64,000 bases of DNA, taken from assembly GCA_910585625.1 (NCBI GenBank), contig CAJUFQ010000013.1:1-64000 (forward strand), in the 5' to 3' direction. Made by a program: the position numbers and the translations under genes. Below are positions 8,065-17,366 of the stretch, in pieces. The notes beneath the pieces are model-generated. The model did no database searches and was not told the DNA's origin. It saw only the letters and a program-made list of their open reading frames with translations. This stretch comes from an uncultured Lachnospiraceae bacterium. Lineage in GTDB: Bacteria > Bacillota > Clostridia > Lachnospirales > Lachnospiraceae. The stretch's first letter is position 1. Every line of letters begins with the position of its first letter.

Positions 8065-8937
8065 TCAGCTGCGGTGGGCATCCTTCTGAATATCTCTGTG
8101 TTCAATCTTAATCCCATACCCTTCCCTGTCTGCAAGCCGCTCATAGAGGGCGTTGGCCAGCGTCACGGAACGGTGCTTGCCGCCTGTGCAGCCCACGCCG
8201 ATTACCAGCTGCGTCTTCCCCTCGACAATGTAATTGGGAATCAGGAACTTCACCAAATCCTCCAGCTTACGCAGAAACTGCCATGCTTCCGGGAACTGCA
8301 TCACGTACTCCTGGATTTCACGGTCGTTGCCGGTCTTGGAGCGCAGCCCCTCCACATAAAAAGGATTGGGGAGGAAGCGCACGTCAAACACAAGGTCGCA
8401 GTCCGTGGGAATCCCATACTTAAATCCAAACGATACGATAGTCACAAACAAGTTTTTATAATCCTGGTTCCTGACAAAAATCTTCTCAAGTTCCGCTTTC
8501 AATTCCCTGGTAAGCATATTGCTGGTGTCGATGATATAGCTCGCTTGCTTCCTTAAGAATTCCAGACGCTGCCGCTCCTCGCGTATGCCTTTGTCCACCC
8601 GCTCATTACCGGCCAACGGATGGCTCCGCCTGGTCTCCTTATAACGTTTCACCAGCACTTCGTCCTGCGAATCCAGGAAGAGGATGTCAAAACGTTCTCC
8701 TTTTTGTTTCAAGCGATCCAGCACGTCCTGCAGTTCTTCCAATGTCTGCCCGCTGCGGATATCCACCCCGACAGCAACTTTCTGCAGCTCCGCATCTTGT
8801 AGGTCTGCAAGCTCCGCAAATTTCTCAATCAAGGCGATAGGCAAGTTATCTACACAGAAATACCCAATATCTTCCATGATTTTAAGCGCCGTACTCTTTC
8901 CTGCGCCTGACATGCCCGTCAAAATTACAAACTTCAC
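8065..8937 (-). CDS. rapZ: RNase adapter / nucleotide-binding protein RapZ (YvcJ family)
   Basis: This P-loop protein has Walker A GMSGAGKST at residues 8-16 and the conserved C-terminal GCTGGKHRSV motif of the RapZ/YvcJ family. YvcJ hydrolyses GTP and influences competence in Bacillus; E. coli RapZ directs RNase E to the small RNA GlmZ and senses glucosamine 6-phosphate. Which role applies in Firmicutes of this type is not settled. The length of 290 residues is normal. The start codon is GTG, preceded by GGAGGGGGCGG. It lies 15 bases downstream of murB and upstream of whiA. Confidence 0.95.
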   Translation of the reverse strand: MKFVILTGMSGAGKSTALKIMEDIGYFCVDNLPIALIEKFAELADLQDAELQKVAVGVDIRSGQTLEELQDVLDRLKQKGERFDILFLDSQDEVLVKRYKETRRSHPLAGNERVDKGIREERQRLEFLRKQASYIIDTSNMLTRELKAELEKIFVRNQDYKNLFVTIVSFGFKYGIPTDCDLVFDVRFLPNPFYVEGLRSKTGNDREIQEYVMQFPEAWQFLRKLEDLVKFLIPNYIVEGKTQLVIGVGCTGGKHRSVTLANALYERLADREGYGIKIEHRDIQKDAHRS

Positions 8938-8952
8938 CCGCCCCCTCCTTTC

Positions 8953-9861
8953 TCAGAATTCTCCCAGGAAACGTACCTCCGGCTCAAGACTCACGCCGGA
9001 CTGCGCTTCCACTTTCTCCTGCACATCAGAAATCAACCGGCGAATCTCCGCCGCTGTTGCCCCTCCGCGGTTAATTACGAACCCGCAATGCTTTTCCGAT
9101 ACCTGGGCATCCCCCACGCGGTAGCCTCGTAACCCTGCATCCTGGATGAGCTTCCCCGCAAAATACCCTTCCGGCCGCTTGAACGTGCTTCCCGCACTTG
9201 GATATTCCAACGGTTGTTTCTCACTGCGGCGGCTGCGCAGCTCTGCCATCCGCCCGCGGATGTCCTCAATGTTTCCTTGCTCTAATGCAAACTCTGCCTC
9301 AAGCACTATGGAATGGTTCTCAAAGACGCAGCTGTGGCGGTATCCAAAATCCATGTCTTGAAGGGAAAGCTCTTCTTCCCTGCCTTCCATAGTCAGCACA
9401 GTAACTTTATTAACAATATGCTTCATCTCTCCGCCATAAGCTCCTGCGTTCATGGCTACAGCCCCGCCTACGGTTCCAGGAATCCCAGAAGCAAATTCCA
9501 TCCCGGCAAGCCCATGCTCGGCAGCATTCCTTGCTGCTGCCGACAGCAGTGCCCCTGCCTCCGCCGTAAGCGAATTGCCCTCCACCTTCACCTCTGAGGC
9601 GTCTTTCCCAAGCTCAATCACCACGCCTTTGATTCCCTTATCGCCAACAAGCAGATTGCTCCCATTGCCAATCACCATCCAGGGCATCCCCTGGCTCTGG
9701 CACAGCGCAATCAGCGGGGCTATCTGGGAGCGTTTCGGGCAGGCATAATATTCAGCCGGCCCGCCAACACGGAATGTCGTGTGCCTGCCCATAGGCTCCT
9801 GCCGGAAGCAACGCGCTTCCCCGGTAATCTCTTGTAACTGTCTCCAAAATGTATCACTCAA
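8953..9861 (-). CDS. murB: UDP-N-acetylenolpyruvoylglucosamine reductase
   Basis: MurB is the FAD-dependent enzyme that reduces UDP-GlcNAc-enolpyruvate to UDP-MurNAc, the second committed step of peptidoglycan synthesis in the cytoplasm. The 302-residue protein contains the FAD-binding stretch HTTFRVGGPAEYYA, IGNGSNLLV, GMEFASGIPGTVGGAVAMNAG, then YPSAGSTFKRPEG and the C-terminal catalytic region. The loop pattern is that of the shorter type II MurB class. Translation appears to start at TTG, one base past the stop of the aminopeptidase gene, with GAGG upstream, suggesting translational coupling. Confidence 0.95.
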   Translation of the reverse strand: MSDTFWRQLQEITGEARCFRQEPMGRHTTFRVGGPAEYYACPKRSQIAPLIALCQSQGMPWMVIGNGSNLLVGDKGIKGVVIELGKDASEVKVEGNSLTAEAGALLSAAARNAAEHGLAGMEFASGIPGTVGGAVAMNAGAYGGEMKHIVNKVTVLTMEGREEELSLQDMDFGYRHSCVFENHSIVLEAEFALEQGNIEDIRGRMAELRSRRSEKQPLEYPSAGSTFKRPEGYFAGKLIQDAGLRGYRVGDAQVSEKHCGFVINRGGATAAEIRRLISDVQEKVEAQSGVSLEPEVRFLGEF

Positions 9862-9862
9862 A

Positions 9863-11257
9863 TCAGGCCTCTTTCAAAAATGCAGTATAACCCCGTTTAG
9901 CCTCATAAAGATCCACCTTACTGATAATTTCCCAAGGCGCATGCATGTTCAGCACGGCAACACCGCTGTCAATCACCGACATATTATAGTTTGCTAAGAT
10001 ATAGGCAATCGTCCCGCCGCCGCCCTGATCCACCTTGCCAAGCTCAGAAGTCTGGAACGACACCTGGTTATCATCCATGATCCTGCGCAGCTCTGCCATA
10101 TATTCTGGATTAGCGTCATTCGAGCCGCTCTTTCCCCTGGATCCGGTATACTTGTTGAATACCAGGCCATTGCCAAAATATGCGCCGTTCTTTTTCTCCG
10201 TGACGGATGCATACAAGGGGTCATATGCCGCGCTTACATCTGAGGACAGCACCTTGGAATTGCTCATGGCTCGGTTAAACGCTACCTGGCTGTATGCGCC
10301 CATCGCTTCCATGATTTCTGCCACCGCATAAAGGAAAAACCTGGATTGCATGCCAGTCGCCCCTACGCTGCCGATTTCCTCTTTATCCACCAGCAGGCAG
10401 ACCGAGGTTTTCTCACACACGCCTGCTTCCAGGAGCGCCGCAAAGGAAGGGTATGCGCACACCCTGTCGTCATGTCCATATCCCATAATCATGCTGCGGT
10501 CAAGACCATAATCCCGTGCCTTGCCGGCCGGCACCACCTCAATCTCCGCTGACAGGAAGTCATCCTCTTCTATGTCATATTGCTCTTTTAAGATGTCCAG
10601 AACGTTCCTTTTAACCGCGTCCTTCGCTTTGTCCATCTCCGCTTCATTTTCAAACGGAATGCTGCCCACCAAAACATCCAGGTTCTCCCCTTCGATGACT
10701 TTGGCGGCTTTCTTATCCAGCTGCTCCGAAGCGAGATGGATCAAAAGGTCGCTGATACCGAATACCGGGTCGTCTTCCTTCTCCCCGATATTGATAATTA
10801 CCTTGCTCCCGTCTTTCTTCACGACAACGCCGTGCAGCGCGAGAGGCAGGGTCACCCACTGGTACTTCTTCACGCCGCCATAATAATGGGTGTCAAAGAG
10901 CGCCATTTCCGTATCTTCGTATAAAGGTACCTGTTTTAAATCCAGCCTTGGGGAATCGATGTGCGCCCCCAGGATGTTCATGCCTTTTTCCATGGACTGC
11001 CTGCCGATGACAAATAATGCCAGCGTCTTATCCATATTCTTCGCGTAAATCTTATCCCCAGCCTTAAGCGTTCTCCCTTGGGCTGTCACTTCTGCCAAAT
11101 CCGCAAACCCGGCCTCCTTTGCCCGGGCTTCCAGCTCTGTCACACATTCTCGCTCCGTCTTACAGTCGGAAATAAATTTCCGATACTCTTCCCCAAAGGC
11201 AAATACCGCTTCCCGCTTGCCCTCCGGGTATTTTTTCCATGCATTTTTTCTCTCCAT
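9863..11257 (-). CDS. M18-family aspartyl-type aminopeptidase
   Basis: This cytoplasmic zinc aminopeptidase removes N-terminal residues from peptides. Of 464 residues, GAHIDSPRLDLKQ near residue 100 gives a metal histidine and aspartate, and LVDKEEIGSVGATGMQS gives the catalytic glutamate pair. The last metal histidine is in VLNMHAPWEI close to the C-terminus. The reading frame is open to 11374, but the ATG at 11257 is chosen because GGAGGAATT lies just before it and the extension would overlap hprK. It sits between hprK (38 bases upstream) and murB. Confidence 0.9.
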   Translation of the reverse strand: MERKNAWKKYPEGKREAVFAFGEEYRKFISDCKTERECVTELEARAKEAGFADLAEVTAQGRTLKAGDKIYAKNMDKTLALFVIGRQSMEKGMNILGAHIDSPRLDLKQVPLYEDTEMALFDTHYYGGVKKYQWVTLPLALHGVVVKKDGSKVIINIGEKEDDPVFGISDLLIHLASEQLDKKAAKVIEGENLDVLVGSIPFENEAEMDKAKDAVKRNVLDILKEQYDIEEDDFLSAEIEVVPAGKARDYGLDRSMIMGYGHDDRVCAYPSFAALLEAGVCEKTSVCLLVDKEEIGSVGATGMQSRFFLYAVAEIMEAMGAYSQVAFNRAMSNSKVLSSDVSAAYDPLYASVTEKKNGAYFGNGLVFNKYTGSRGKSGSNDANPEYMAELRRIMDDNQVSFQTSELGKVDQGGGGTIAYILANYNMSVIDSGVAVLNMHAPWEIISKVDLYEAKRGYTAFLKEA

Positions 11258-11294
11258 TGCTATGCAATTCCTCCTACATCCATTCATCTTATTC

Positions 11295-12254
11295 TTATTC
11301 GTCTTCATCCTCTTTTTCTTCTGATGATTTCTGGAGATTTGCCTGCACGCGGCGATACAGCTCCTGCGCTGCATTATATCCCATCTTTTTCTGCCTGTGG
11401 TTTACTGCTGCAGACTCACAGATTACGGCAAGGTTACGGCCCGGACGGATCGGCAGGGAATGGCACACTACCTTGTTGCCCAGAAACTCGGTGTATTCCT
11501 CATCGAGTCCCATGCGGTCATATTCATTCTCTTTTTTCCAATCCTGAAGTTTGATTACCAAATCGATGTTCTGCTTCTCTTTCACGCACTCCACGCCGAA
11601 CAATGTTTTCACATCAATAATGCCGATGCCACGCAGCTCAATAAAATATCTTGTGACGTCGGGCGCCGTCCCTACCAGGGTATGCTCATTAATTTTGCTT
11701 ATTTCAACTACATCGTCACTGACCAGACGATGCCCGCGGCGGATCAGCTCCAGGGCAGCCTCGCTCTTGCCAATGCCGCTTTCTCCCATTATCAACAGGC
11801 CCTCGCCATATACATCGACCAGCACGCCATGAATGGAGATGCAGGGTGCAAGCGCTTCTCCCAGATAATAAATCAGCTCTGCCATAAATTCTGACGTACC
11901 ATAGTCTGTGGATAATACCGGCGTATTATTCTCCGTCGCAATGCGCATCAGGTCATCATCGGGCTGCAAGTTGCGGCTAAAAATCACGCAGGGCACATTG
12001 TGAGCAAAGAATTTCTTATAGATGTCCAGCTTCACGTCATGCTCTAATTTCTGCATATAAGTGTATTCCACCATGCCGACAATCTCCACCCGGCTTTTCT
12101 CGAAATAGTCAAAATACCCGGCCAGCTGCAATGCCGGACGGTTTACCTCTGTCGTGGTCACTTTGCGTGTCTTAATATCCACTTCAGGATTCAGCACCTT
12201 CAACTTCATCTTATCTACTATTTTCTTTACGCTTACACCATTTCCATTATACAT
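11295..12254 (-). CDS. hprK: HPr kinase/phosphorylase
   Basis: HprK phosphorylates HPr of the sugar phosphotransferase system at Ser46 when glycolytic intermediates are high and dephosphorylates it in their absence, which sets CcpA-dependent catabolite repression in Firmicutes. The 319-residue protein has the N-terminal domain, then HGVLVDVYGEGLLIMGESGI with Walker A GESGIGKS near residue 152, and the LEIRG-type signature (here IELRGIGIIDV), and ends with PIRPGRNLAVI. The second ATG (12254) is preferred over 12260 because AAAGGA is then eight bases away. It lies 82 bases downstream of uvrC. Confidence 0.95.
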   Translation of the reverse strand: MYNGNGVSVKKIVDKMKLKVLNPEVDIKTRKVTTTEVNRPALQLAGYFDYFEKSRVEIVGMVEYTYMQKLEHDVKLDIYKKFFAHNVPCVIFSRNLQPDDDLMRIATENNTPVLSTDYGTSEFMAELIYYLGEALAPCISIHGVLVDVYGEGLLIMGESGIGKSEAALELIRRGHRLVSDDVVEISKINEHTLVGTAPDVTRYFIELRGIGIIDVKTLFGVECVKEKQNIDLVIKLQDWKKENEYDRMGLDEEYTEFLGNKVVCHSLPIRPGRNLAVICESAAVNHRQKKMGYNAAQELYRRVQANLQKSSEEKEDEDE

Positions 12255-12336
12255 CTGCATCTTCCTTTCTCTGGCTCAAGGTTATTCTGTCTCTGCAACA
12301 TCCCTGACACTGCCTGCTGCTTTCATGGTCATTTTA

Positions 12337-14226
12337 TCATACAACGTTACCCGCATCAACTGCCGTGCTGTGGAAAAATTCATAAACTGAACGCGCCGCC
12401 TGCTGGTTCATGGCCGGAAGCCCTGCCAGGGTCTCCAAATCCGCCTCACGGATTGCATCCAGGGACTGGAACGCTTTCATCAGCGACTTGCGCCTGGTCG
12501 CGCCGATGCCCGGGATATCGTCCAGCACGGAGTGAACCTGTTCCTTGCTGCGCAGGGAACGGTGGTACTCGATGGCAAACCGGTGGGCCTCATCCTGAAT
12601 CCGCGTGATAAGCTTAAACCCTTCGCTGTGGCGGTCGATAGGTATCTCCTGGTTATGGTAGTATAATCCGCGCGTCCTGTGATTATCATCCTTTACCATC
12701 CCGCAGACCGGGATATGCAGGCCCAGCTCCTCCAGCACCCGCAGCGCGACATTGACCTGGCCTTTCCCCCCGTCCATCATGATCAAATCGGGGAAACGTG
12801 TGAAACTGCCATAATCGTTTTCCATGTTCTGTTCCGTCAGTTCTTTCTGCTCTTTCATGCCATGCGAAAAACGTCGTGTCAGCACCTCATGCATGGAACC
12901 GTAGTCATCCGGCCCGGTGACTGTGCGCAGCTTGAATTTGCGGTAGTCGCTGCGCTTGGGCTTCCCTTTCTCGTATACAATCATCGAACCGACCGATTCA
13001 AAACCGCTGATATTGGAAATATCATATGCTTCCACACGCTTTAGCTCCTCAAGTTCCAGCAAATGACCGATTTCCTTCAATGCACCTATCGTCCGGCCTT
13101 CCTCACGCTTGATTTTCTCTTTATCCTGGGACAGCACCATAGCGGCATTCTGCGCCGCCAGCTCCACCAACTTCTCCTTCGTTCCCTTCTTCGGCACGCG
13201 GATATACACCTTCTGCCCTCGTTTCTGGCTGAGCCACTCCGTAATGACTTGCGCCTCCCCAATCTCTTCCTGGAGCATTAGCTCTTTGGGAATGAACGGC
13301 GTCCCTGCGTAAAATTGTTTCAGGAACGTGGCAAGGATTTGCGGCCTGGTATCCTCGCTGCCCACAGTCACATGAAAATGATCCCGCCCGATCAGCTTCC
13401 CATCACGGATAAAGAACACTTGTACCACAGCGTCCTCACTGTCTGACGCCATAGCAATGATGTCCTTATCCTCACTGTCTGGGCTGGTAATCTTCTGTTT
13501 CTGTGCAATCTGCCTGACGGCTTTTAAAAGATCGCGGTACTCGATTGCCTTCTCGAAGTTCATCTCATCTGAGGCCTGCTGCATGTTCTCCGCCAGCTCC
13601 TTAAGTACCAGCTGGTAATTGCCGTTCAAAAATTCTATCACCTTATCAATCTGCTTGCGGTACTCCTCCTGGCTGACCTTTCCCTGACAGGGGGCCATAC
13701 ACTGATGGATATGGTAATTCAGGCAAGGACGCTCTTTGCCAATATCCCTGGGAAGCACCCGGCTGCAGGTTTTCAGATTGTAAAGCTTGCCAACCAGTTC
13801 TATTGTGTCCTTAACTGCACCCGCACTGGTATACGGGCCAAAATAGCGGGATTTATCTTTTTTCATCTGACGTGAAAAGAGGACTCTGGGAAAAGCTTCT
13901 CCCAGCGTCACTCTAATGTATGGGTATGTCTTATCATCCCGCAGCATAGTATTATATTTCGGAGTGTGTTCCTTAATCAGGTTGCACTCCAGAATCAGCG
14001 CTTCCAGCTCAGAGTCCGTGATGATATATTCAAATCTTGCAATCTGCCGTACCATCTGTTCTTTTTTCAGTCCCTCGTTATGGCTGGGACGGAAATACTG
14101 GCGCACCCGGTTCCGTAAACTGATTGCCTTCCCGATATAAATAATCGCATCCTTCGCATCATGCATGATATACACCCCCGGTTTCTGGGGGAGCTTCTTT
14201 AACTCTTCCTGAATGTCAAACATCAT
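12337..14226 (-). CDS. uvrC: Excinuclease ABC subunit C
   Basis: UvrC makes both incisions around a DNA lesion bound by UvrAB in nucleotide excision repair. The 629-residue protein has the N-terminal GIY-YIG nuclease domain (GVYIMHDAKDAIIYIGKA), a UvrB-interacting UVR segment near residue 205, the RNase H-like C-terminal endonuclease (RVEAYDISNISG, DLIMMDGGKGQV) and a terminal helix-hairpin-helix pair (LDDIPGIGATRRKSL). Its start codon overlaps the ftsH stop codon in an ATGA arrangement, so the two are translationally coupled. Confidence 0.97.
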   Translation of the reverse strand: MMFDIQEELKKLPQKPGVYIMHDAKDAIIYIGKAISLRNRVRQYFRPSHNEGLKKEQMVRQIARFEYIITDSELEALILECNLIKEHTPKYNTMLRDDKTYPYIRVTLGEAFPRVLFSRQMKKDKSRYFGPYTSAGAVKDTIELVGKLYNLKTCSRVLPRDIGKERPCLNYHIHQCMAPCQGKVSQEEYRKQIDKVIEFLNGNYQLVLKELAENMQQASDEMNFEKAIEYRDLLKAVRQIAQKQKITSPDSEDKDIIAMASDSEDAVVQVFFIRDGKLIGRDHFHVTVGSEDTRPQILATFLKQFYAGTPFIPKELMLQEEIGEAQVITEWLSQKRGQKVYIRVPKKGTKEKLVELAAQNAAMVLSQDKEKIKREEGRTIGALKEIGHLLELEELKRVEAYDISNISGFESVGSMIVYEKGKPKRSDYRKFKLRTVTGPDDYGSMHEVLTRRFSHGMKEQKELTEQNMENDYGSFTRFPDLIMMDGGKGQVNVALRVLEELGLHIPVCGMVKDDNHRTRGLYYHNQEIPIDRHSEGFKLITRIQDEAHRFAIEYHRSLRSKEQVHSVLDDIPGIGATRRKSLMKAFQSLDAIREADLETLAGLPAMNQQAARSVYEFFHSTAVDAGNVV

Positions 14227-17165
14227 TCCATTCCTTTTAACAGCTTATCCAGATAATCTTCCTGTTCAGCCGGCTCTTCGTCGTACCCTTCCGGCTCCAC
14301 CTGTCCCTGCAGTTTTGCTTCCGGCTCCTGGTCAGAAATCTGCTCATGCGCTTGCATGATGTCCGAATCTGCCTGGGCCGAATCTTCGGCCTCTTCCTCC
14401 TTGGGCCCTTCCTTCATGGCCAGCAGAAGCTCCAATGCTGATATCTTCGGCTCCTCCTCTGCCATCGGCAAAGCTTCTGATATAGAATCTGCTGCCATAT
14501 CCGGCTCTTCCATCTCTTCCAAAACCGCTTGCCCAGCAGTCTCTTCTGCCATGCCCGGCTCTTTTGGCAAATCTTCTGCGACGCTTTCCTCACCAAAGAC
14601 TTCCAGCTCAGCTACCAGCAGTTCTTGCGCGCCATGCTCTTCCGGCAATGCTTCCGGAAATCCTGCTTCTCCAGCCTCTTCCGGCGCTGCTTCTATATGG
14701 CCTTCCTCTGCAGCCTCTTCCGGCAATGCTTCTGTGAGGCTTTCCTCACCAAAGACTTCCGAGCCAGTTTCCTGCCGGCTCTCCCCGCCAAACTCATCTG
14801 ACGCTGCTGCTTCCGACACTTTTTCTGCCAAATCCTCTTCTGCACACTGTGAGATTGCCCCATCCGTGCCAGGCTCTTTCGCGCCCTCTGCTTGTATGCC
14901 AGTCGCTTCTGCAGTATCCAGATCTGACTGCGGTTCACTGCTCACTGCCTCCAGAATCACAATCTCCTGCTCGTTTGGCATCTTATCTTCTTTTGCTGTA
15001 AATGTTTCCTCTGTGCCCACTATGCCGGCTGCAGAACCTTCCTGCTCAGGCAATTCTTCCGGCTGCTTTCCTCCGCGCAAAATCTCTTCCGGCAGCGGCT
15101 CTTCAAGGGTATTCACTTCCAGATCGTCATCCTCCAGATCGTCCGCTTCAAGATCGACCACCTCCAACGTAACATTCCCGAAATCTATCTGCCCGAACCT
15201 ATCCGATGAAAAAACCTCCGCTTTCTGGGCAGCCAGGACAGCTTTCTCTTCTGCCTTGAATTCTTCCGCCGCTTTCTGCGCGTCTGTCTTCTCTTCCGGC
15301 TCAGGTATACCTTTGAGTTTTCGGAAAATCTGCATGAATTCCTTGCCGGTAATTGTCTCATGCTCATAAAGATATTCTGCAATCTCATTCAGGATATCCC
15401 GGTTCTCCTGCAGCAGGCGGACAGCCTCGTCATAACTGTCCTTAAGAATCTTCATGACCTCAAGGTCAATCTGCGCTGCCGTATCCTCACCACAGTTGAG
15501 GCTAGCCCTGCCTTCCAGGTATTTATCTTCCACAGTAACCAGGCCCATCAGCCCGAACCGCTCAGACATGCCATATTGGGTAACCATAGCCCGCGCTATC
15601 TTAGTTGCCTGCTCGATATCATTGGATGCGCCGGTGGTCACGGAGTCAAAGACAATCTCCTCCGCGGCCCGCCCGCCCATATAGGTAATGAGCCGTGCGT
15701 TCAGCTCATTTTTCGTCATCAGGTACTTCTCTTCTTCCGGCACTTGCATCGTATAACCCAAAGCGCCCATCGTACGCGGCACAATCGTAATCTTCTGTAC
15801 CGGCTCCGCATCTTTCTGCAATGCCGTCACCAGGGCATGGCCCACCTCATGGTATGCCACCATCTTCTTCTCTTTGGGGCCCATAATACGGTCTTTTTTC
15901 TCCTTGCCGGCAATAACCACCTCCACAGACTCAAAAAGGTCTTCCTGATTGACATGCTTCCTGCCACGTTTCACTGCATTAATTGCCGCCTCATTTATCA
16001 TGTTGGCAAGGTCAGAGCCGACTGCGCCGGACGTAGCGAGCGCAATCGCATCCAAATCTACCGTGTCGTCCATCAGCACATTCTTGGCATGTACTTTCAG
16101 CGTCTCCACACGCCCCTTGAGATCCGGCTTGTCTACTATAATCCTACGGTCAAACCGCCCTGGGCGCAGCAATGCCTTGTCCAGGACTTCCGGGCGGTTC
16201 GTTGCCGCCAAGATTAACAATCCTTTGGAGGTATCAAATCCATCCATCTCTGCCAGCAGCTGGTTCAACGTCTGTTCCCGCTCGTCATTGCCGCCGTACC
16301 TGGTATCACGGCTCTTGCCGATAGCGTCAATCTCATCAATAAATATAATGCAGGGCGCCTGCTTCTGCGCTTCCTTGAACAAATCGCGTACACGGGACGC
16401 CCCGACGCCCACGAACATTTCCACGAAATCCGAACCCGCCAGAGAGAAAAATGGGACTTTGGCTTCCCCTGCCACTGCTTTGGCAAGCAATGTCTTACCT
16501 GTTCCGGGAGGCCCTACCAACAGCGCGCCTTTGGGCAGCTTCGCCCCGATATCCGTATATTTCTTAGGATTATGCAGGAAATCCACCACTTCCTGCAAGG
16601 ATTCCTTGGCCTCATCCTGCCCGGCAACATCCTTAAAGGTCACTCCGGTAGATTTCTCCACATAGACCTTGGCTGTGGATTTGCCGACCCCCATAACTCC
16701 GCCTCCGCCCATCTTACGAAAAATAAGAAAGTACAACAGCACCCACACGAGAATCAGAGGCAAGGCATAACTAATCATATTCCACATAATGGCAGTGGAC
16801 ACATCTTCTACCGTCCCGCCAAACTTAACATCATGCTCCTTCAGCAGCGGCAGCAGCTTGTCATCATTCAGCTCCGCTGTGTAATAGGTAATCCGGTATA
16901 ATTTGTTCTCACTCTTAGGCAGAATCTTAATCCTGTTGGAAGTAAACTTCACTTCCTCCACCTTACCGTCTTCTATCATGTTAATGAAATCTGAATATGA
17001 AATTTCTTTGTTCGTTGCATTCCTGGCACAACTGTTAAGCAGGCTTGTCAGAAACAGCACCAGCAGAGCCGCAAGAATAAAGACCATAATGGTCATGCCA
17101 TTCTTATTATTCCTACCGCCATTTTTCCTGCCGTTTTCATTGTTATTATTTCCTTTGTTCTCCAT
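14223..17165 (-). CDS. ftsH: Membrane AAA+ zinc protease FtsH with a long acidic C-terminal tail
   Basis: FtsH extracts and degrades membrane and short-lived cytoplasmic proteins. Membrane helices lie near residues 24-44 and 124-149 with an extracytoplasmic domain between. Walker A GPPGTGKT is at about 218-225, Walker B IIFIDEIDA at about 273-281, the second region of homology follows, and the zinc motif HEVGH is at about 439-443. The normal protein ends near residue 630. Here about 340 more residues follow, rich in Glu, Ala, Pro and Asp, with loosely repeated EVFGEES and ALPEE units, ending in EQEDYLDKLLKGME. The ATG at 17165 has AGGAGG nine bases upstream; the frame is open to 17192. The tail is probably disordered and its function is unknown. 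Confidence 0.95.
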   Translation of the reverse strand: MENKGNNNNENGRKNGGRNNKNGMTIMVFILAALLVLFLTSLLNSCARNATNKEISYSDFINMIEDGKVEEVKFTSNRIKILPKSENKLYRITYYTAELNDDKLLPLLKEHDVKFGGTVEDVSTAIMWNMISYALPLILVWVLLYFLIFRKMGGGGVMGVGKSTAKVYVEKSTGVTFKDVAGQDEAKESLQEVVDFLHNPKKYTDIGAKLPKGALLVGPPGTGKTLLAKAVAGEAKVPFFSLAGSDFVEMFVGVGASRVRDLFKEAQKQAPCIIFIDEIDAIGKSRDTRYGGNDEREQTLNQLLAEMDGFDTSKGLLILAATNRPEVLDKALLRPGRFDRRIIVDKPDLKGRVETLKVHAKNVLMDDTVDLDAIALATSGAVGSDLANMINEAAINAVKRGRKHVNQEDLFESVEVVIAGKEKKDRIMGPKEKKMVAYHEVGHALVTALQKDAEPVQKITIVPRTMGALGYTMQVPEEEKYLMTKNELNARLITYMGGRAAEEIVFDSVTTGASNDIEQATKIARAMVTQYGMSERFGLMGLVTVEDKYLEGRASLNCGEDTAAQIDLEVMKILKDSYDEAVRLLQENRDILNEIAEYLYEHETITGKEFMQIFRKLKGIPEPEEKTDAQKAAEEFKAEEKAVLAAQKAEVFSSDRFGQIDFGNVTLEVVDLEADDLEDDDLEVNTLEEPLPEEILRGGKQPEELPEQEGSAAGIVGTEETFTAKEDKMPNEQEIVILEAVSSEPQSDLDTAEATGIQAEGAKEPGTDGAISQCAEEDLAEKVSEAAASDEFGGESRQETGSEVFGEESLTEALPEEAAEEGHIEAAPEEAGEAGFPEALPEEHGAQELLVAELEVFGEESVAEDLPKEPGMAEETAGQAVLEEMEEPDMAADSISEALPMAEEEPKISALELLLAMKEGPKEEEAEDSAQADSDIMQAHEQISDQEPEAKLQGQVEPEGYDEEPAEQEDYLDKLLKGME

Positions 17166-17213
17166 TGATTTCCTCCTGAATACCGCAGCCATCTGTCTCG
17201 CGATACTCTTTCT

Positions 17214-17242
17214 ATTATATGTTCATTTCCATTGAAAATCAA
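17214..17242 (-). promoter_or_regulatory. ftsH operon promoter
   Basis: On the minus strand TTGATT (17237-17242) is 17 bases before TATAAT (17214-17219). It points into ftsH and is the only strong promoter seen for the ftsH-uvrC-hprK run. Confidence 0.65.
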
Positions 17243-17249
17243 TATTTCT

Positions 17250-17280
17250 TTTCGAAACTTTTTATGAAATTTTTTCGAAA
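17250..17280. promoter_or_regulatory. Pair of TTCGAA palindromes between ftsH and pyrG
   Basis: Two TTTCGAAA-like palindromes, at about 17250-17257 and 17273-17280, have centres 23 bases apart. They lie just upstream of the ftsH -35 box and between the two divergent genes, a typical place for a shared operator. Confidence 0.35.
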
Positions 17281-17284
17281 GTCC

Positions 17285-17313
17285 TAGATTTCTTTTTACT
17301 TAGGTTGTATAAT
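17285..17313 (+). promoter_or_regulatory. Possible pyrG promoter
   Basis: TATAAT at 17308-17313 is a perfect -10 box. The hexamer 17 bases upstream (TAGATT, 17285-17290) is a poor -35 box, so strength or activator dependence is uncertain. Confidence 0.4.
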
Positions 17314-17366
17314 ATATTAATTACTGAATATACTAAATATCTTAGATAATTTAAGGAGGATTACCT

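Noticed and set aside
14356..15369. Long plus-strand open frame rich in serine and alanine
   Set aside because: It is the antisense of the glutamate/alanine-rich ftsH tail; composition explains the lack of stops and there is no ribosome-binding site.
15360..16217. Plus-strand open frame opposite the ftsH core
   Set aside because: It lies fully opposite conserved AAA+ and protease motifs of ftsH and has no recognisable domain.
17320..17366. CTP-sensing attenuator of the known Gram-positive pyrG type
   Set aside because: The leader is short and lacks the initial GGGC and terminator hairpin that define that mechanism.
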